Shown in pieces: positions 25,424 through 34,280 of a stretch of DNA of 64,000 nucleotides. Both the position numbers and the translations under genes were made by a program. How positions within the stretch are numbered: position 1 is the first letter of the stretch; every line of letters begins with the position of its first letter. Below the pieces are notes generated by a model. It was given only the letters and a program-made list of their open reading frames with translations, was not told the origin of the DNA and made no database searches. The stretch is from Palsa-744 sp963734815 (GTDB lineage: Bacteria; Actinomycetota; Thermoleophilia; Solirubrobacterales; Solirubrobacteraceae), in contig CAVTIH010000003.1 in assembly GCA_963734815.1 (NCBI GenBank), forward strand, positions 124,001 to 188,000, read 5' to 3'.

Positions 25424-26460
25424 GCTCCACGCCCGCAACCGCACAGGAGCAGGCCCAGGAAGCCGCGCTACTGGAGCGCGCCGCGGCGGCGGGGATCCAT
25501 CGCCTAGCAATTCCCACCCCATTCGCCGTCGGCCGGGTCAACGCCTACCTGATCGAGGACGACCCGCTGACGCTGGTGGACTCCGGCCCCAACTCCGCGA
25601 AGGCGCTCGACGAGCTCGAACAGGCGCTCGCCGCGCGCGGGCACGCGATCGCGGACCTGGAGCTGCTGATCATCACTCACCAGCACATCGATCACATCGG
25701 CCTCGCGGCGATCCTCGCGCGGCGCTCGGGTGCGCAGGTGGCAGCGCTCGCCGGCCTCGACCGGCGCCTACGCGACTTCCGCAGCGAGTCCGAGCTCGAC
25801 GACCGCTTCGCGGCGCGCATCATGCTGCGCCACGGTGTCCCCACCGACGTGGTGACGGCGTTGCGCGCGGTGTCGGCCAGCTTCCTCGCGTGGGGTTGCA
25901 CGGTGGAGGTCGACCGTGTGCTGGCCCCCGGAGAGGAGCTGAAGCTGCGCGACCGCACGCTGCGCGTGCTGCACCGCCCCGGCCACAGCCCCTCGGACAC
26001 CGTCTTCCACGACGAGCAACGCCGGCAGCTGATCGCCGGCGACCACCTGCTCGCGCACATCTCCTCCAACCCGCTGATCGCGCGGCCGCTGGAGGTGGAG
26101 GGCGACTATGCCGGGCAGCGCCCGCATGCGCTGATCGCCTATCTCGACTCCCTGCGCCAGACGCGCGCGATGGATCTCGAGCTGGTGCTCGGCGGCCACG
26201 GTGCCCCGATCGCCGACCACGCCACGCTGATCGATGAGCGCCTGCAGATGCACGAACGGCGCGCCAAAAAGATCCACGGGCTGCTTGCCGAGCGTCCCCG
26301 CACCGCCTACGAATTGGCCTACGAGATGTGGGGCAACGTCGCCGTCACGCAGGCCTACCTGACGATCTCAGAGGTCCTCGGCCACATCGATCTGCTGCTG
26401 CGCGACGGCCGCGTGACGGAACAGATCCGGGACGGGATCGCCCGGTTCGCGGCGGCCTGA
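25420..26460 (+). CDS. Metallo-beta-lactamase-fold hydrolase with C-terminal winged helix
   Basis: 346 aa. ATG overlaps the phosphohexomutase stop (ATGA). Two zinc ions are bound by ITHQHIDHIG (about residues 85-94), HRPGHSPSDTVF (about 185) and AGDHLLAHIS. The substrate is unknown; LACTB2-like members cleave RNA and others hydrolyse thioesters. The C-terminal 60 residues (RTAYELAYEMWGNVAVTQAY...) look like the DUF/BLACT winged helix of LACTB2-type RNases. Genes of this form often cluster with acyl-CoA metabolism. Confidence 0.85.
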   Translation: MSSTPATAQEQAQEAALLERAAAAGIHRLAIPTPFAVGRVNAYLIEDDPLTLVDSGPNSAKALDELEQALAARGHAIADLELLIITHQHIDHIGLAAILARRSGAQVAALAGLDRRLRDFRSESELDDRFAARIMLRHGVPTDVVTALRAVSASFLAWGCTVEVDRVLAPGEELKLRDRTLRVLHRPGHSPSDTVFHDEQRRQLIAGDHLLAHISSNPLIARPLEVEGDYAGQRPHALIAYLDSLRQTRAMDLELVLGGHGAPIADHATLIDERLQMHERRAKKIHGLLAERPRTAYELAYEMWGNVAVTQAYLTISEVLGHIDLLLRDGRVTEQIRDGIARFAAA

Positions 26461-26499
26461 CGCTCCATCCCCCAGAAACGACAACGTGCGCTAAAGTCT

Positions 26500-26528
26500 T
26501 TGACAGTTCGCTGATTGGACGTACAGGA
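26500..26528 (+). promoter_or_regulatory. Candidate promoter for the PD-(D/E)XK-like gene
   Basis: Perfect -35 TTGACA (26500-26505) with a weak -10 TACAGG (26522-26527) after 16 nt. The leader to GTG 26574 is about 40 nt and carries SD AGGGGA 5 nt before the start. Confidence 0.5.
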
Positions 26529-26573
26529 CAGGCGTAGCGCAGCGCACGGCAGGCACAGAGTGAGGGGATCGAT

Positions 26574-27971
26574 GTGGCCGCACCGAACGGGGAGGTAGTT
26601 GTGGACAATGCCACCGCCAACCCGCACCTGAACGTCTTCGACCCATACCGTGACCTCGGGCGCACCCACGAGGACCAGCTGACACGCGCGGCGATGATCG
26701 TGCTGCGGCTGGTTCCCCTCGCCCGTGAGACGCTGCTGCGCTCGATCGGCGAGCCCTCGCAGAGCGAGCTGCCCGACTGCACCGTGGACATGCAGGCGAC
26801 ACATATCGTCGACGCCTCCGAGGAGAGCGCCGCCGGCGGCGAGGTCAAGCGCGAGCGCCTGGTGAGCGTGTTCCTCACGCCCGACACCGAACCTGCGGAG
26901 GGCGACGGCGAGGTCACAGACACCAGCCGCGGGCAGCGCTTCGACGGCGTGCTGCGCTTCGACCCCGAGCTGGTGGTACTACTGGAGAGCAAGGTGTGCA
27001 CCCGCTGGGCGCGGCGCAACGGGCACCGCGTCGGCGAGCTCAACCTCGGCAGCGCGCGCTTCGCGCAGCGGCGCACCTGCGTGCTGCGCTGGCACGATCT
27101 GCTGGAGTCGTGGTGGCGCCTGGTGGAGCTCGCGGTGCTCTCGCCCGCCGAGCGCGCGCTTGTACAGGATCTGCTCACCTACGCCCACCAGGATTTCGGC
27201 CACCTGCTGCCGTTTGGCTCACTGCGGCGCGTGGGCGCCGACCCAGTGCGGCGCAAGTGGCGGCTGCGCTCGCTGCTGCGTGAAGCGACCGGGCTGCAGC
27301 CGGAGCGCATCGGCCTGGCGCACGTGCGCCTGGATTCCGCGCTCGGGGTGATCTCACTGCAGCGAGCCGCGCTGGACCTCGACGGGCAGGATCTGATCCT
27401 GCACTTCTGGCCGGGCGAGCTCAAGCGCCAGGCCGAGCACCTCTACGGCGCCGGCCACGCCGAACGCCTGGTCGAGCTCTTGCAGGGCGAGAGCGGCGTG
27501 GGCGGGGGTTGGCGCGTGGAGCCCCAGCCCCAGCTCGGCTTCCGCAACGCTCCCGCGCGCACTCGCGTCTACCTCACCTCGCGCCTGGACGCCGCCACCT
27601 ACATCCGCCGCTGGCAGACCGAGGACTTCAAGCAGGTGGGGGCCCACAACCCCGACACGATCCTCCCCGAGCTGTGGCCGTGGCTGCTGCGCCGCCGCTA
27701 TGCCTCCGCGCGCGACAAAGCGCGCCTGGAACCGTTTCTGCGCACGCTCGGCCGCCGCGCCGCTCACCTGCGCCCCTCCATCCATGTGTGGCGCTCGTGG
27801 CCGTTCGAGCACGCGGTCGCGCTCGATGACGAGGGGCTGCTGGCGGGGGAGATCCACGACGCGGTCAACCGCGTGCTCGACCTGCTCGAAGAGCCGCTGA
27901 TCATCCTGCCAAGCGAGCAAGAGGCGCAGACAGCCGACGGCCGGACGAACCGAGCCGCCTTGCTTCAGTGA
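26574..27971 (+). CDS. Uncharacterised PD-(D/E)XK nuclease-like protein
   Basis: 465 aa; GTG 26574 with SD AGGGGA at 26563-26568. The N-terminal segment YRDLGRTHEDQLTRAAMIVL (about 25-44) supplies a Glu (E33). Later RFDGVLRFDPELVVLLESKV (122-141) gives D124, E138 and K140, the pattern D-x13-E-x-K of restriction-endonuclease-fold proteins. The C-terminal two-thirds (res 150-465) are helical, Arg/Leu-rich and not recognised. It lies alone, has its own promoter, and is convergent with pdxT with a 7-nt overlap of the 3' ends. Nuclease or defence function is an inference from the motif; no helicase or methylase neighbours exist. Confidence 0.65.
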   Translation: MAAPNGEVVVDNATANPHLNVFDPYRDLGRTHEDQLTRAAMIVLRLVPLARETLLRSIGEPSQSELPDCTVDMQATHIVDASEESAAGGEVKRERLVSVFLTPDTEPAEGDGEVTDTSRGQRFDGVLRFDPELVVLLESKVCTRWARRNGHRVGELNLGSARFAQRRTCVLRWHDLLESWWRLVELAVLSPAERALVQDLLTYAHQDFGHLLPFGSLRRVGADPVRRKWRLRSLLREATGLQPERIGLAHVRLDSALGVISLQRAALDLDGQDLILHFWPGELKRQAEHLYGAGHAERLVELLQGESGVGGGWRVEPQPQLGFRNAPARTRVYLTSRLDAATYIRRWQTEDFKQVGAHNPDTILPELWPWLLRRRYASARDKARLEPFLRTLGRRAAHLRPSIHVWRSWPFEHAVALDDEGLLAGEIHDAVNRVLDLLEEPLIILPSEQEAQTADGRTNRAALLQ

Positions 27972-28576
27972 ACCCGTGTGGCGGCGCGCACCTCCTCCAA
28001 GAACAGTCGGTGCAGCCGCTCGTCGGATGTGAGCTCGGCATGGAAGGCCACCGCCAGCCGGTTGCCTTCGCGGGCCGCCACCGCGTGGCCGTCCACCTCC
28101 GCGAGGATCTCCACGCCGGGGCCGTGCTCGGCGATCCAGGGGGCGCGGATGAAGACTCCGTGCAGAGGCGGGCCATCGATTCCGCGCATCGGCACCTGCG
28201 CCTCGAAGCTCTTGATCTGACGGCCGAATGCGTTGCGCCGCGCCCGCATGTCCATCAGCCCGAGGTGGTCGCGGTCGAGCATGATCAGCCCGGCGCACGA
28301 GCCGAGCACCGGGACCCCCCGGCCGTCCGGCGGTGGGCCGCACAATTCGCGCAGGGACTCCGCCAGGCCCTCCCGCTCGATCCCCAGCGTCATCGTCGTG
28401 GACTCCCCCCCCGGGATCACGAGGCCGTCGATGCCTTCCAGGTCGGCGGGCGTGCGCACCTCGCGCACTTGCGCGCCCACACGGCGCAGCATCCGCGCGT
28501 GCGCCTCGAAGCTGCCCTGCAGCGCCAGCACCCCCACCACCGGCTTCGCCGGCGGTGAGTCGTCTCCCACTGCCAC
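27965..28576 (-). CDS. pdxT: Pyridoxal 5'-phosphate synthase glutaminase subunit PdxT
   Basis: 203 aa from GTG 28576 (or GTG 28570). Class-I glutaminase that feeds ammonia to PdxS. VVGVLALQGSFEAHARML near the start, GLVIPGGESTTM (oxyanion), catalytic Cys in VLGSCAGLIML, and the His-Glu pair in AVAFHAELTSDERLH near the C-terminus. It follows pdxS by 17 nt. The ORF extends further upstream over pdxS, but that is a frame shadow. Confidence 0.94.
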   Translation of the reverse strand: MAVGDDSPPAKPVVGVLALQGSFEAHARMLRRVGAQVREVRTPADLEGIDGLVIPGGESTTMTLGIEREGLAESLRELCGPPPDGRGVPVLGSCAGLIMLDRDHLGLMDMRARRNAFGRQIKSFEAQVPMRGIDGPPLHGVFIRAPWIAEHGPGVEILAEVDGHAVAAREGNRLAVAFHAELTSDERLHRLFLEEVRAATRVH

Positions 28577-28593
28577 CCCGTGATGCCCGATAG

Positions 28594-29478
28594 CTACCAG
28601 CCGCGCTGGGCCAGCAGCTGCTCGCTCTCGAGCTTCGAGCTCTCCAGGCTGACCATCGCTGGCCCGAGGCCGCGCGATGCGGACGCCACGCGCGCGGGAT
28701 CCTGCCAGTGGGTGGTGGCCTCCACGATCGCGCGCGCGCGTGTCGGCGGATCCTCGGACTTGAAGATCCCCGAGCCCACGAACACGCCCTCGGCGCCGAG
28801 CGCCATCATCAGCGCGGCGTCGGCGGGGGTGGCGATCCCGCCCGCGCAGAACAGCACCACCGGCAGGCGCCCCTCCGCGGCGACCCGCCGCACGAGGTCG
28901 AGCGGCGCCCCGTGCTGCTTGGCCGCGCTCGCCAGCTCGCTCTCCTGGAGGGTGGCAAGACGGCGGATCTCGCCGGTGATCATGCGCATGTGGCGTACCG
29001 CCTCGACGATGTCGCCGGTGCCGGCCTCGCCCTTGGAGCGGATCATCGCCGCGCCCTCGCCGATCCGCCGCAGCGCCTCGCCGAGGTTGGTGGCCCCGCA
29101 CACGAACGGCACCTCGAACGCCCACTTGTCGATGTGGTTGGCCTCGTCGGCGGGCGTCAGCACCTCCGACTCGTCGATGTAATCCACCTCCAGCGCCTGC
29201 AGCACCTGCGCCTCGACGAAGTGGCCGATCCGCGCCTTCGCCATCACCGGGATGCTAACCGCCTCCTGGATGCCCGCGATCATCTCCGGGTCGCTCATCC
29301 GCGCCACGCCGCCGTCGCGGCGGATGTCGGCGGGCACTCGCTCCAGCGCCATCACCGCGGCGGCGCCCGCGTCCTCGGCCAGCTTCGCCTGGTCGGGCGT
29401 GACCACGTCCATGATCACGCCGCCCTTCAGCATCTCCGCCAGGCCGGCCTTGACCGCAAATGTCGCCTCGTCGCGCAT
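28594..29478 (-). CDS. pdxS: Pyridoxal 5'-phosphate synthase PdxS
   Basis: 294 aa (beta/alpha)8 enzyme making PLP from ribose-5-P, glyceraldehyde-3-P and ammonia. MLKGGVIMDVVTPDQAKLAE (K near 18), GVARMSDPEMIAGIQEAVSI, AKARIGHFVEAQ, the D-E-S-E motif, and GGIATPADAALMMALGAEGVFVGSGIFKS are family hallmarks. ATG 29478 is preceded by TAGACT (29486-29491, minus) with 7 nt between, so leaderless. The triple palindrome at 29512-29583 lies just upstream. Confidence 0.97.
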   Translation of the reverse strand: MRDEATFAVKAGLAEMLKGGVIMDVVTPDQAKLAEDAGAAAVMALERVPADIRRDGGVARMSDPEMIAGIQEAVSIPVMAKARIGHFVEAQVLQALEVDYIDESEVLTPADEANHIDKWAFEVPFVCGATNLGEALRRIGEGAAMIRSKGEAGTGDIVEAVRHMRMITGEIRRLATLQESELASAAKQHGAPLDLVRRVAAEGRLPVVLFCAGGIATPADAALMMALGAEGVFVGSGIFKSEDPPTRARAIVEATTHWQDPARVASASRGLGPAMVSLESSKLESEQLLAQRGW

Positions 29479-29511
29479 GGGTTGCAGTCTATCCGGGTCG
29501 TTCTCTCTGTT

Positions 29512-29583
29512 CCGGTCGGCGCATGCGCCGACCGGCCGGGCCGTGCATGCACGGCCCGGGACAGGGCCGCATGCGGCCCTGTC
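29512..29583. repeat. Three contiguous perfect 24-bp palindromes sharing a GCATGC centre
   Basis: 29512-29535, 29536-29559 and 29560-29583 abut exactly. Each is nine bases, then GCATGC, then the exact reverse complement of the first nine. The arms are CCGGTCGGC, CCGGGCCGT and GACAGGGCC, different in each, while the centre is constant. No T run follows in either direction. It lies between the rpiR stop (29598) and the pdxS start. Confidence 0.95.
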
Positions 29584-29597
29584 TTACCCGAAAATGG

Positions 29598-30506
29598 CTA
29601 CTTCAGCCTGAAGGCCTTGATGCGGTCTTCGTAGGAGGCGCTGTCGCGCGAGTACACACCGTAGGCCAGCGCTTGGATGAGGCTGAGGAGCGCCGTGTGC
29701 GAGCGCACGTACGCGGGGGAGTTGGAGGAGTAGTACAGCTTGATCTGCCCGAGCTTGGCGACCTCCGAGAGGGTTGCGTCGGTGATCGCCGCGGTGCGCG
29801 CCTTGCGGTGGCGCGCCAGCTTCATCGCGCGCAGCACCAGCGGGTGCGGGCGCCCTGCGGAGAGACCGATCACGAGCGTGCCCTGGTCGATGCGCCCGAG
29901 GCGGCTGAGCGCCTCCTGGGAGGGGCTTGCCACCACCTCCACACGCAAGTCCAGCAGCATCAGCAGATGGCGCAGGTAGCTGGCGAAGAACGCCATCTGG
30001 TCGGTGCCCGCCACCATCACCTTCTCGGCGCTCACGATCGCGTCGATCAACTCCTCCACGTCGCCGCGCGCAACCTTACGGGCGGTCTCCTCGACGTTCA
30101 GGTGATCGGCCGCCAGCGCCGCCTCGAACTCGTTCTGATCGAGCGAGAACAGCGGCGCCGAGCTGCCGTTTGCGGATTGATGGCTCTGATTCGATCCTCC
30201 GCCGTTGGCGTGCACGCGCCGGTACTCGTCGCGCGCGGCCGCCTGCAGCTCCGGGAAGCCCTCGAACCCCAGGGCCTGCGAGAAGCGCACCACCGTCGAG
30301 CTCGAGGTGTTGGCGCGGCGAGCCAGCTCCTCGGCGGTCTGGAAAGCCGCCTCGTCGAGGTGATCGACGATGTACTGCGCCACGTCCTTCTGTGAGCGCG
30401 AGCACTCCTCGAAGCGCGTCTGGATGTACTTCGAGAGGCTCTGATGCTCGCCGGTGAGGCTCACGGGGGGCTCCGGCACTGTTGAGGTCGATCCCGTTCG
30501 TTTCAT
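29598..30506 (-). CDS. RpiR-family transcriptional regulator (HTH plus SIS domain)
   Basis: 302 aa; ATG 30506 (MKRTGS...) preferred over upstream codons that give an Arg-rich extension. N-terminal HTH_6 (QKDVAQYIVDHLDEAAFQ to FSQALGFEGFPELQ, about 38-85) and C-terminal SIS sugar-isomerase domain (ELIDAIVSAEKVMVAGTDQM to SRDSASYEDRIKAF). RpiR proteins repress sugar-phosphate genes and sense sugar phosphates. It sits upstream of pdxS on the same strand but separated by the palindrome array. Confidence 0.9.
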   Translation of the reverse strand: MKRTGSTSTVPEPPVSLTGEHQSLSKYIQTRFEECSRSQKDVAQYIVDHLDEAAFQTAEELARRANTSSSTVVRFSQALGFEGFPELQAAARDEYRRVHANGGGSNQSHQSANGSSAPLFSLDQNEFEAALAADHLNVEETARKVARGDVEELIDAIVSAEKVMVAGTDQMAFFASYLRHLLMLLDLRVEVVASPSQEALSRLGRIDQGTLVIGLSAGRPHPLVLRAMKLARHRKARTAAITDATLSEVAKLGQIKLYYSSNSPAYVRSHTALLSLIQALAYGVYSRDSASYEDRIKAFRLK

Positions 30507-30648
30507 CGGCCCCGTTGTTCGACGCGCCCTGCTCGGACTCCTCCCGGATGGCTTGGGATCTTTCAGCGCAACGTCTGCGCACCACCCACCTCCCGCTCGC
30601 GCCACGCTCCTCCGTCGGCGCACCGCATCCCTGAGTCGGGGCGGCAGC

Positions 30649-32853
30649 TCAGCGCAGCGTCTGCGCCAGCTCCACGAAGTACTCGAGCGCCCGCGGGTTG
30701 GCGAGCGAGTCCACGCTCGCCGCTTCGGTCGGCGCGGCGCCCATCAGGATCCGCTTCACCGGCACCTCCAGCGTCTTGCCGGAGAGCGTACGTGGCACCT
30801 CGGCGATCTGCATGACCGCGTCGGGGACGTGCCGCGGCGAGCAGTCCTCGCGGATTCGTCGCTTGATTCTTCCCTTCAGGTCATCGTCGAGCGCAACCCC
30901 GGGGCGCAGCACCACGAACAGCCACATCTGCAGCTCGGCTGGGCGGGCACCGCTCTGTGGCCCGTGCGGGATGTCCACCACCAGCGCGTCGAGGACCTCC
31001 TCCACCGCGCTGGCCGCGCGGTAGATCTCGCTCGTGCCCATCCTCACCCCTTGGCGGTTGATCGTCGCGTCCGAACGGCCGTAGATCACGGCTCCTCCCC
31101 GCGGGGTGATTCTGATCCAGTCCCCGTGGCGCCAGATGCCGGGGAACATCGAGAAGTAGCTCTCCCGGTAGCGCTCCCCATCCGGATCGCCCCACAAGTA
31201 CAGCGGCATCGAGGGCAGCGGCTCGGTCAGCACCAGCTCCCCCACCTCGTCGACCACGCTGTGCCCCTGCTCGTCCCACGCCTCCACCGCGCACCCCAAC
31301 ACGCGACACTGCAGTTCCCCTTCGTATACCGGCAGCAGCGGGCAACCGCCGACGAACGCCGTGCACACGTCGGTGCCCCCGCTGGTCGAAAACAGCCACA
31401 CATCCGACTTCACCTCGCGGTACACCCACGCGAAGCTCTCCGGCGCCAGCGGCGAGCCGGTCGAGCCGATGCTGCGCAGCGCGCTCAAGTCGTACTCCCG
31501 TGCCGGCTTCACGCCGGCCTGCTCGCACGCGCTGAGCAGGCCCGCGCTGACGCCCATGCAGGTCATCTTCGTGCGTTCCGCCAGCGCCCACATCGCCCCC
31601 AGGTCGGGGTGCCCCGGGCTGCCGTCGTACAGCACGATCGCCGCCTCGGTGAAGAGGCAACCGACCAGGAAGTTCCACATCATCCAGCCGGTCGTCGTGA
31701 ACCAGAACATGCGGTCCCCTCGATGCAGGTCGAGGTGCAGATGGCTCTTCTTCAGCTGCTCCAGCAGAATCCCGCCGTGACTTTGCACGATCGCCTTCGG
31801 CAGGCCGGTGGTGCCCGAGGAGTACAGCACCCACAGCGGGTGGTCGAAGGGCACCTGCTCGAACACCGGCGCGTCGGGCGAGCTTCGATCGGTCTCCCCG
31901 CGCTCGCACAGCTCCCCCCATGTAAGTGCCCCCGCCCAGCCCGTGGGGATAGCCGGGGGGACGCAAGCGCTCTCGAACAGGTAGGGCACCAGCACTATGT
32001 GGCGCACGGTGGGGAGCTCCGCGAGGATCTCCCCCACCACCTCCCTACGGTCGAAGTCTTTTCCGCCGTGACGGTAGCCGTCCACCGTGAACACCACCTT
32101 CGGCGTGATCTGCGCGAAGCGGTCGATCACGCTGCGCGCCCCGAACTCCGGCGCCGCGCTCGAGAAGATTGCCCCCACGCTGGCCGTCGCCAGGAACGCG
32201 ATCAGCGTCTCGGGGATGTTGGGCATGTAGGCGACCACGCGATCCCCCCGCTTCACGCCGAGCGCGCGCAGTCCGTCTGCCACCGCCGCCACCTGCGCGG
32301 ACAGCTCGCCCCATGTCAGCTGGGCGGGCGGGTTCTGATCCCGCAGCTCGGAGGCGTGCAGCACCGCGATCGCGCCCGGATCGCGCTCGTCTCCGGTGCG
32401 GCGGTCGCACAGCATGTTCTCGGCGTAGTTGAGCTCCGCCCCCTCGAACCACCGTGCGCCAGGCATCGTGCGGGCGTCCAGCACCCGCTCGTAGGGGCGC
32501 GAGCAGCGCACCCCAAAGTACTCCCAGATGCTCGCCCAGAAACGCTCCAGCTCGGTCACCGACCACTCGCGCAGCTGCTCGTACTCCGTAAACGTCCTGC
32601 CCTCGCGCTCACTCACCCAGCGCATGAAGCCCGTCAGCCACGCGCGCTCCCGTTCCCCCGCGGTGGGCTCCCACAGACACACCTGCCCATCCTCGCTGGT
32701 CGAAACGGGGATGTGCGCCGCAGGCGCATGTCTCCCGGCTTCGGTCGAAACGGGGATGTTGGCCGAACGGGGGATGCTCGCCGGAGGCGAGTGTCCCCCC
32801 GCTTCGGTCGCAGGCTCATGTCCCCCGGCTTCGGTCGGCCGTCGATCGGTCAT
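30649..32853 (-). CDS. Acetoacetyl-CoA synthetase
   Basis: 734 aa adenylate-forming ligase (AACS) activating acetoacetate to the CoA ester. ATG 32853 has GGAGG about 4 nt upstream. P-loop LYSSGTTGLPKAIVQSHGGI (about 300), STGSPLAPESF (about 400), GTSEIYRA near 610 and the C-terminal lysine in LSGKTLEVPVKRIL. Residues 1-60 (TEAGGHEPATEAGGHSPP...) are encoded by a hairpin-rich repeat tract and are absent from normal AACS, which should begin near the GERERAWLTGFMRWV segment (about residue 68). It is divergent from the class V aminotransferase. Confidence 0.93.
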   Translation of the reverse strand: MTDRRPTEAGGHEPATEAGGHSPPASIPRSANIPVSTEAGRHAPAAHIPVSTSEDGQVCLWEPTAGERERAWLTGFMRWVSEREGRTFTEYEQLREWSVTELERFWASIWEYFGVRCSRPYERVLDARTMPGARWFEGAELNYAENMLCDRRTGDERDPGAIAVLHASELRDQNPPAQLTWGELSAQVAAVADGLRALGVKRGDRVVAYMPNIPETLIAFLATASVGAIFSSAAPEFGARSVIDRFAQITPKVVFTVDGYRHGGKDFDRREVVGEILAELPTVRHIVLVPYLFESACVPPAIPTGWAGALTWGELCERGETDRSSPDAPVFEQVPFDHPLWVLYSSGTTGLPKAIVQSHGGILLEQLKKSHLHLDLHRGDRMFWFTTTGWMMWNFLVGCLFTEAAIVLYDGSPGHPDLGAMWALAERTKMTCMGVSAGLLSACEQAGVKPAREYDLSALRSIGSTGSPLAPESFAWVYREVKSDVWLFSTSGGTDVCTAFVGGCPLLPVYEGELQCRVLGCAVEAWDEQGHSVVDEVGELVLTEPLPSMPLYLWGDPDGERYRESYFSMFPGIWRHGDWIRITPRGGAVIYGRSDATINRQGVRMGTSEIYRAASAVEEVLDALVVDIPHGPQSGARPAELQMWLFVVLRPGVALDDDLKGRIKRRIREDCSPRHVPDAVMQIAEVPRTLSGKTLEVPVKRILMGAAPTEAASVDSLANPRALEYFVELAQTLR
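32698..32837 (-). repeat. Tandem hairpin repeats (family A) in the 5' coding region of AACS
   Basis: Two full units and one partial unit. Forward strand: outer left arm CGAAACGGGGATG, inner arms TGCGCC/GGCGCA (first unit) or CTCGCC/GGCGAG (second unit), outer right arm TGTCTCCCGGCTTCGGTCG or variants. The inner arms change but stay complementary. Related copies are at 50767-50806 and 58321-58406. Confidence 0.85.
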
Positions 32854-33084
32854 CGTGCCTCCTCTCTCAGTCCACTCTCGGTCCACCCCATCACCGCCCC
32901 ACCTCCACCCGTCGCGCCCGCTCTTCGACTTTCCCCACCGCGTTTGCGTCAACCGCTCGCACCTGTCAGCGTGGACAGCCCACGCTTCCGTCACACCATT
33001 ATTTCGACTCTTTACAAACGATTCGGATAGCCCGAAATCTCAGTATGCCAGGCCGGCGCCTGGCACGTCGTTATCCTGCCGGTC

Positions 33085-34185
33085 GTGGATGCTTCCGCCC
33101 TGCGCGCGCAGTTTCCGGTGCTGCGGCGCGCCGCCTACCTGAACGCCGGCACCGACGGTCCGCTGCCCGCCGCCGCCGCGCAGGCTGGCGCGCGGGAGCT
33201 GACGCGCGAGGCCGCGGAGGGCCGCACGCTCTCCCATTTCGAACGCCGCGGCGAGCTGGGCCAGGCGCTGCGCCGCGCCTACGCCTCGCTGCTGGGCTGC
33301 ACGGCCGAAAACCTCACGCTTACGACCTGCACCAGCGAGGGGCTCTCGCTGGTGATCGAGGGGCTGAGATTGGGACCCGGCGATGAGATTCTCACCAGCG
33401 AGGAGGAGCACCCCGGGCTGCTCGGAGCGCTGATCGCCGCGCGTGAGCTGCGCGGCGTTGCGATCCGCGCGGTCCCGTGGCTCCAGCTGCCTGGCGCCGT
33501 CGGCCCCCGCACGCGGCTGATCGCCTGCTCGCACGTGAGCTGGATGACCGGGTCGGTCGCCCCCGCGGAGCTGGCCGAGGCGGACATCCCGGTGCTGCTC
33601 GACGGTGCCCAGGGGGTCGGCGCGATCCCCACCGACGTACGCGCGTTGGGCTGCGCCGCCTACGCCGGCCCCGGCCAAAAGTGGCTGTGCGGGCCCGACG
33701 GCACCGGCATGCTCTACACCACGCCCGAGTTGCGTGAGCGGCTCGCCGTGACGCGCCGCGGCTACGCCAACCTCGCCGACCCGAGCGCCGGCCTCGATGC
33801 CTCCCTGCACGAGGACGCCCGGCGCCTGGACACGCTCTCGCTGAACGCCGAGACCGTCGCCTGCGCACTGGCGGCCTTTGGCGTGCTCGAGCGCTTCGGG
33901 TGGGCGGCGCTGCACGAACGCGCCCGACTGCTCACCGCGCGGTTCGCCGAGCGGCTCGCCGCGCGTGGCCGTGAGGTGGTAGGCGGGGTCGCGATGGGCG
34001 GGGTCGCGCGCGGCACGCTCCTCACCTTCGCCAGCCCCGACCCGCTCGCCGAGCGCGAACGCCTCACCGCGCACGGGGTGCTTCTGCGCGACATCCCCGG
34101 CCACCCCTGGCTGCGGGCCTCCATCGGCGCCTGGAACGACGAGGGGGATCTCGAGCGGCTGCTGGGCGGGTTGGCGTCCTCTTAG
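33085..34185 (+). CDS. Class V aminotransferase / cysteine-desulfurase-like PLP enzyme
   Basis: 366 aa; GTG 33085 is 7 nt after TATCCT (leaderless). Fold-type I enzyme with YLNAGTDGPLP at the start, TSEEEHPGLLGAL, PVLLDGAQGVGAIPTD (PLP Asp/Gln), and the PLP lysine in YAGPGQKWLCGPDGTG (about 194-209). It is typical of the csd/isopenicillin-N-epimerase branch. The substrate is unknown; there are no Isc/Suf partners nearby. Confidence 0.85.
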   Translation: MDASALRAQFPVLRRAAYLNAGTDGPLPAAAAQAGARELTREAAEGRTLSHFERRGELGQALRRAYASLLGCTAENLTLTTCTSEGLSLVIEGLRLGPGDEILTSEEEHPGLLGALIAARELRGVAIRAVPWLQLPGAVGPRTRLIACSHVSWMTGSVAPAELAEADIPVLLDGAQGVGAIPTDVRALGCAAYAGPGQKWLCGPDGTGMLYTTPELRERLAVTRRGYANLADPSAGLDASLHEDARRLDTLSLNAETVACALAAFGVLERFGWAALHERARLLTARFAERLAARGREVVGGVAMGGVARGTLLTFASPDPLAERERLTAHGVLLRDIPGHPWLRASIGAWNDEGDLERLLGGLASS

Positions 34186-34214
34186 TGCACTCTTAGGTCT
34201 TAATGGTCTCTTAG
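34180..34214 (+). promoter_or_regulatory. Four TCTTA(G/A) repeats upstream of GT39 gene
   Basis: TCTTAG at 34180, 34191 and 34209, and TCTTAA at 34198. Two pairs each have an 11-bp period (34180/34191 and 34198/34209), as expected of tandem OmpR-type response regulator dimers. The first repeat includes the aminotransferase stop codon. Confidence 0.55.
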
Positions 34215-34280
34215 CATCGTTTCCGCTTTGCTTCCTTGAGCAGCGCACCTTTCGCCGCGCCCGCTTACCATCCCGCCGCC

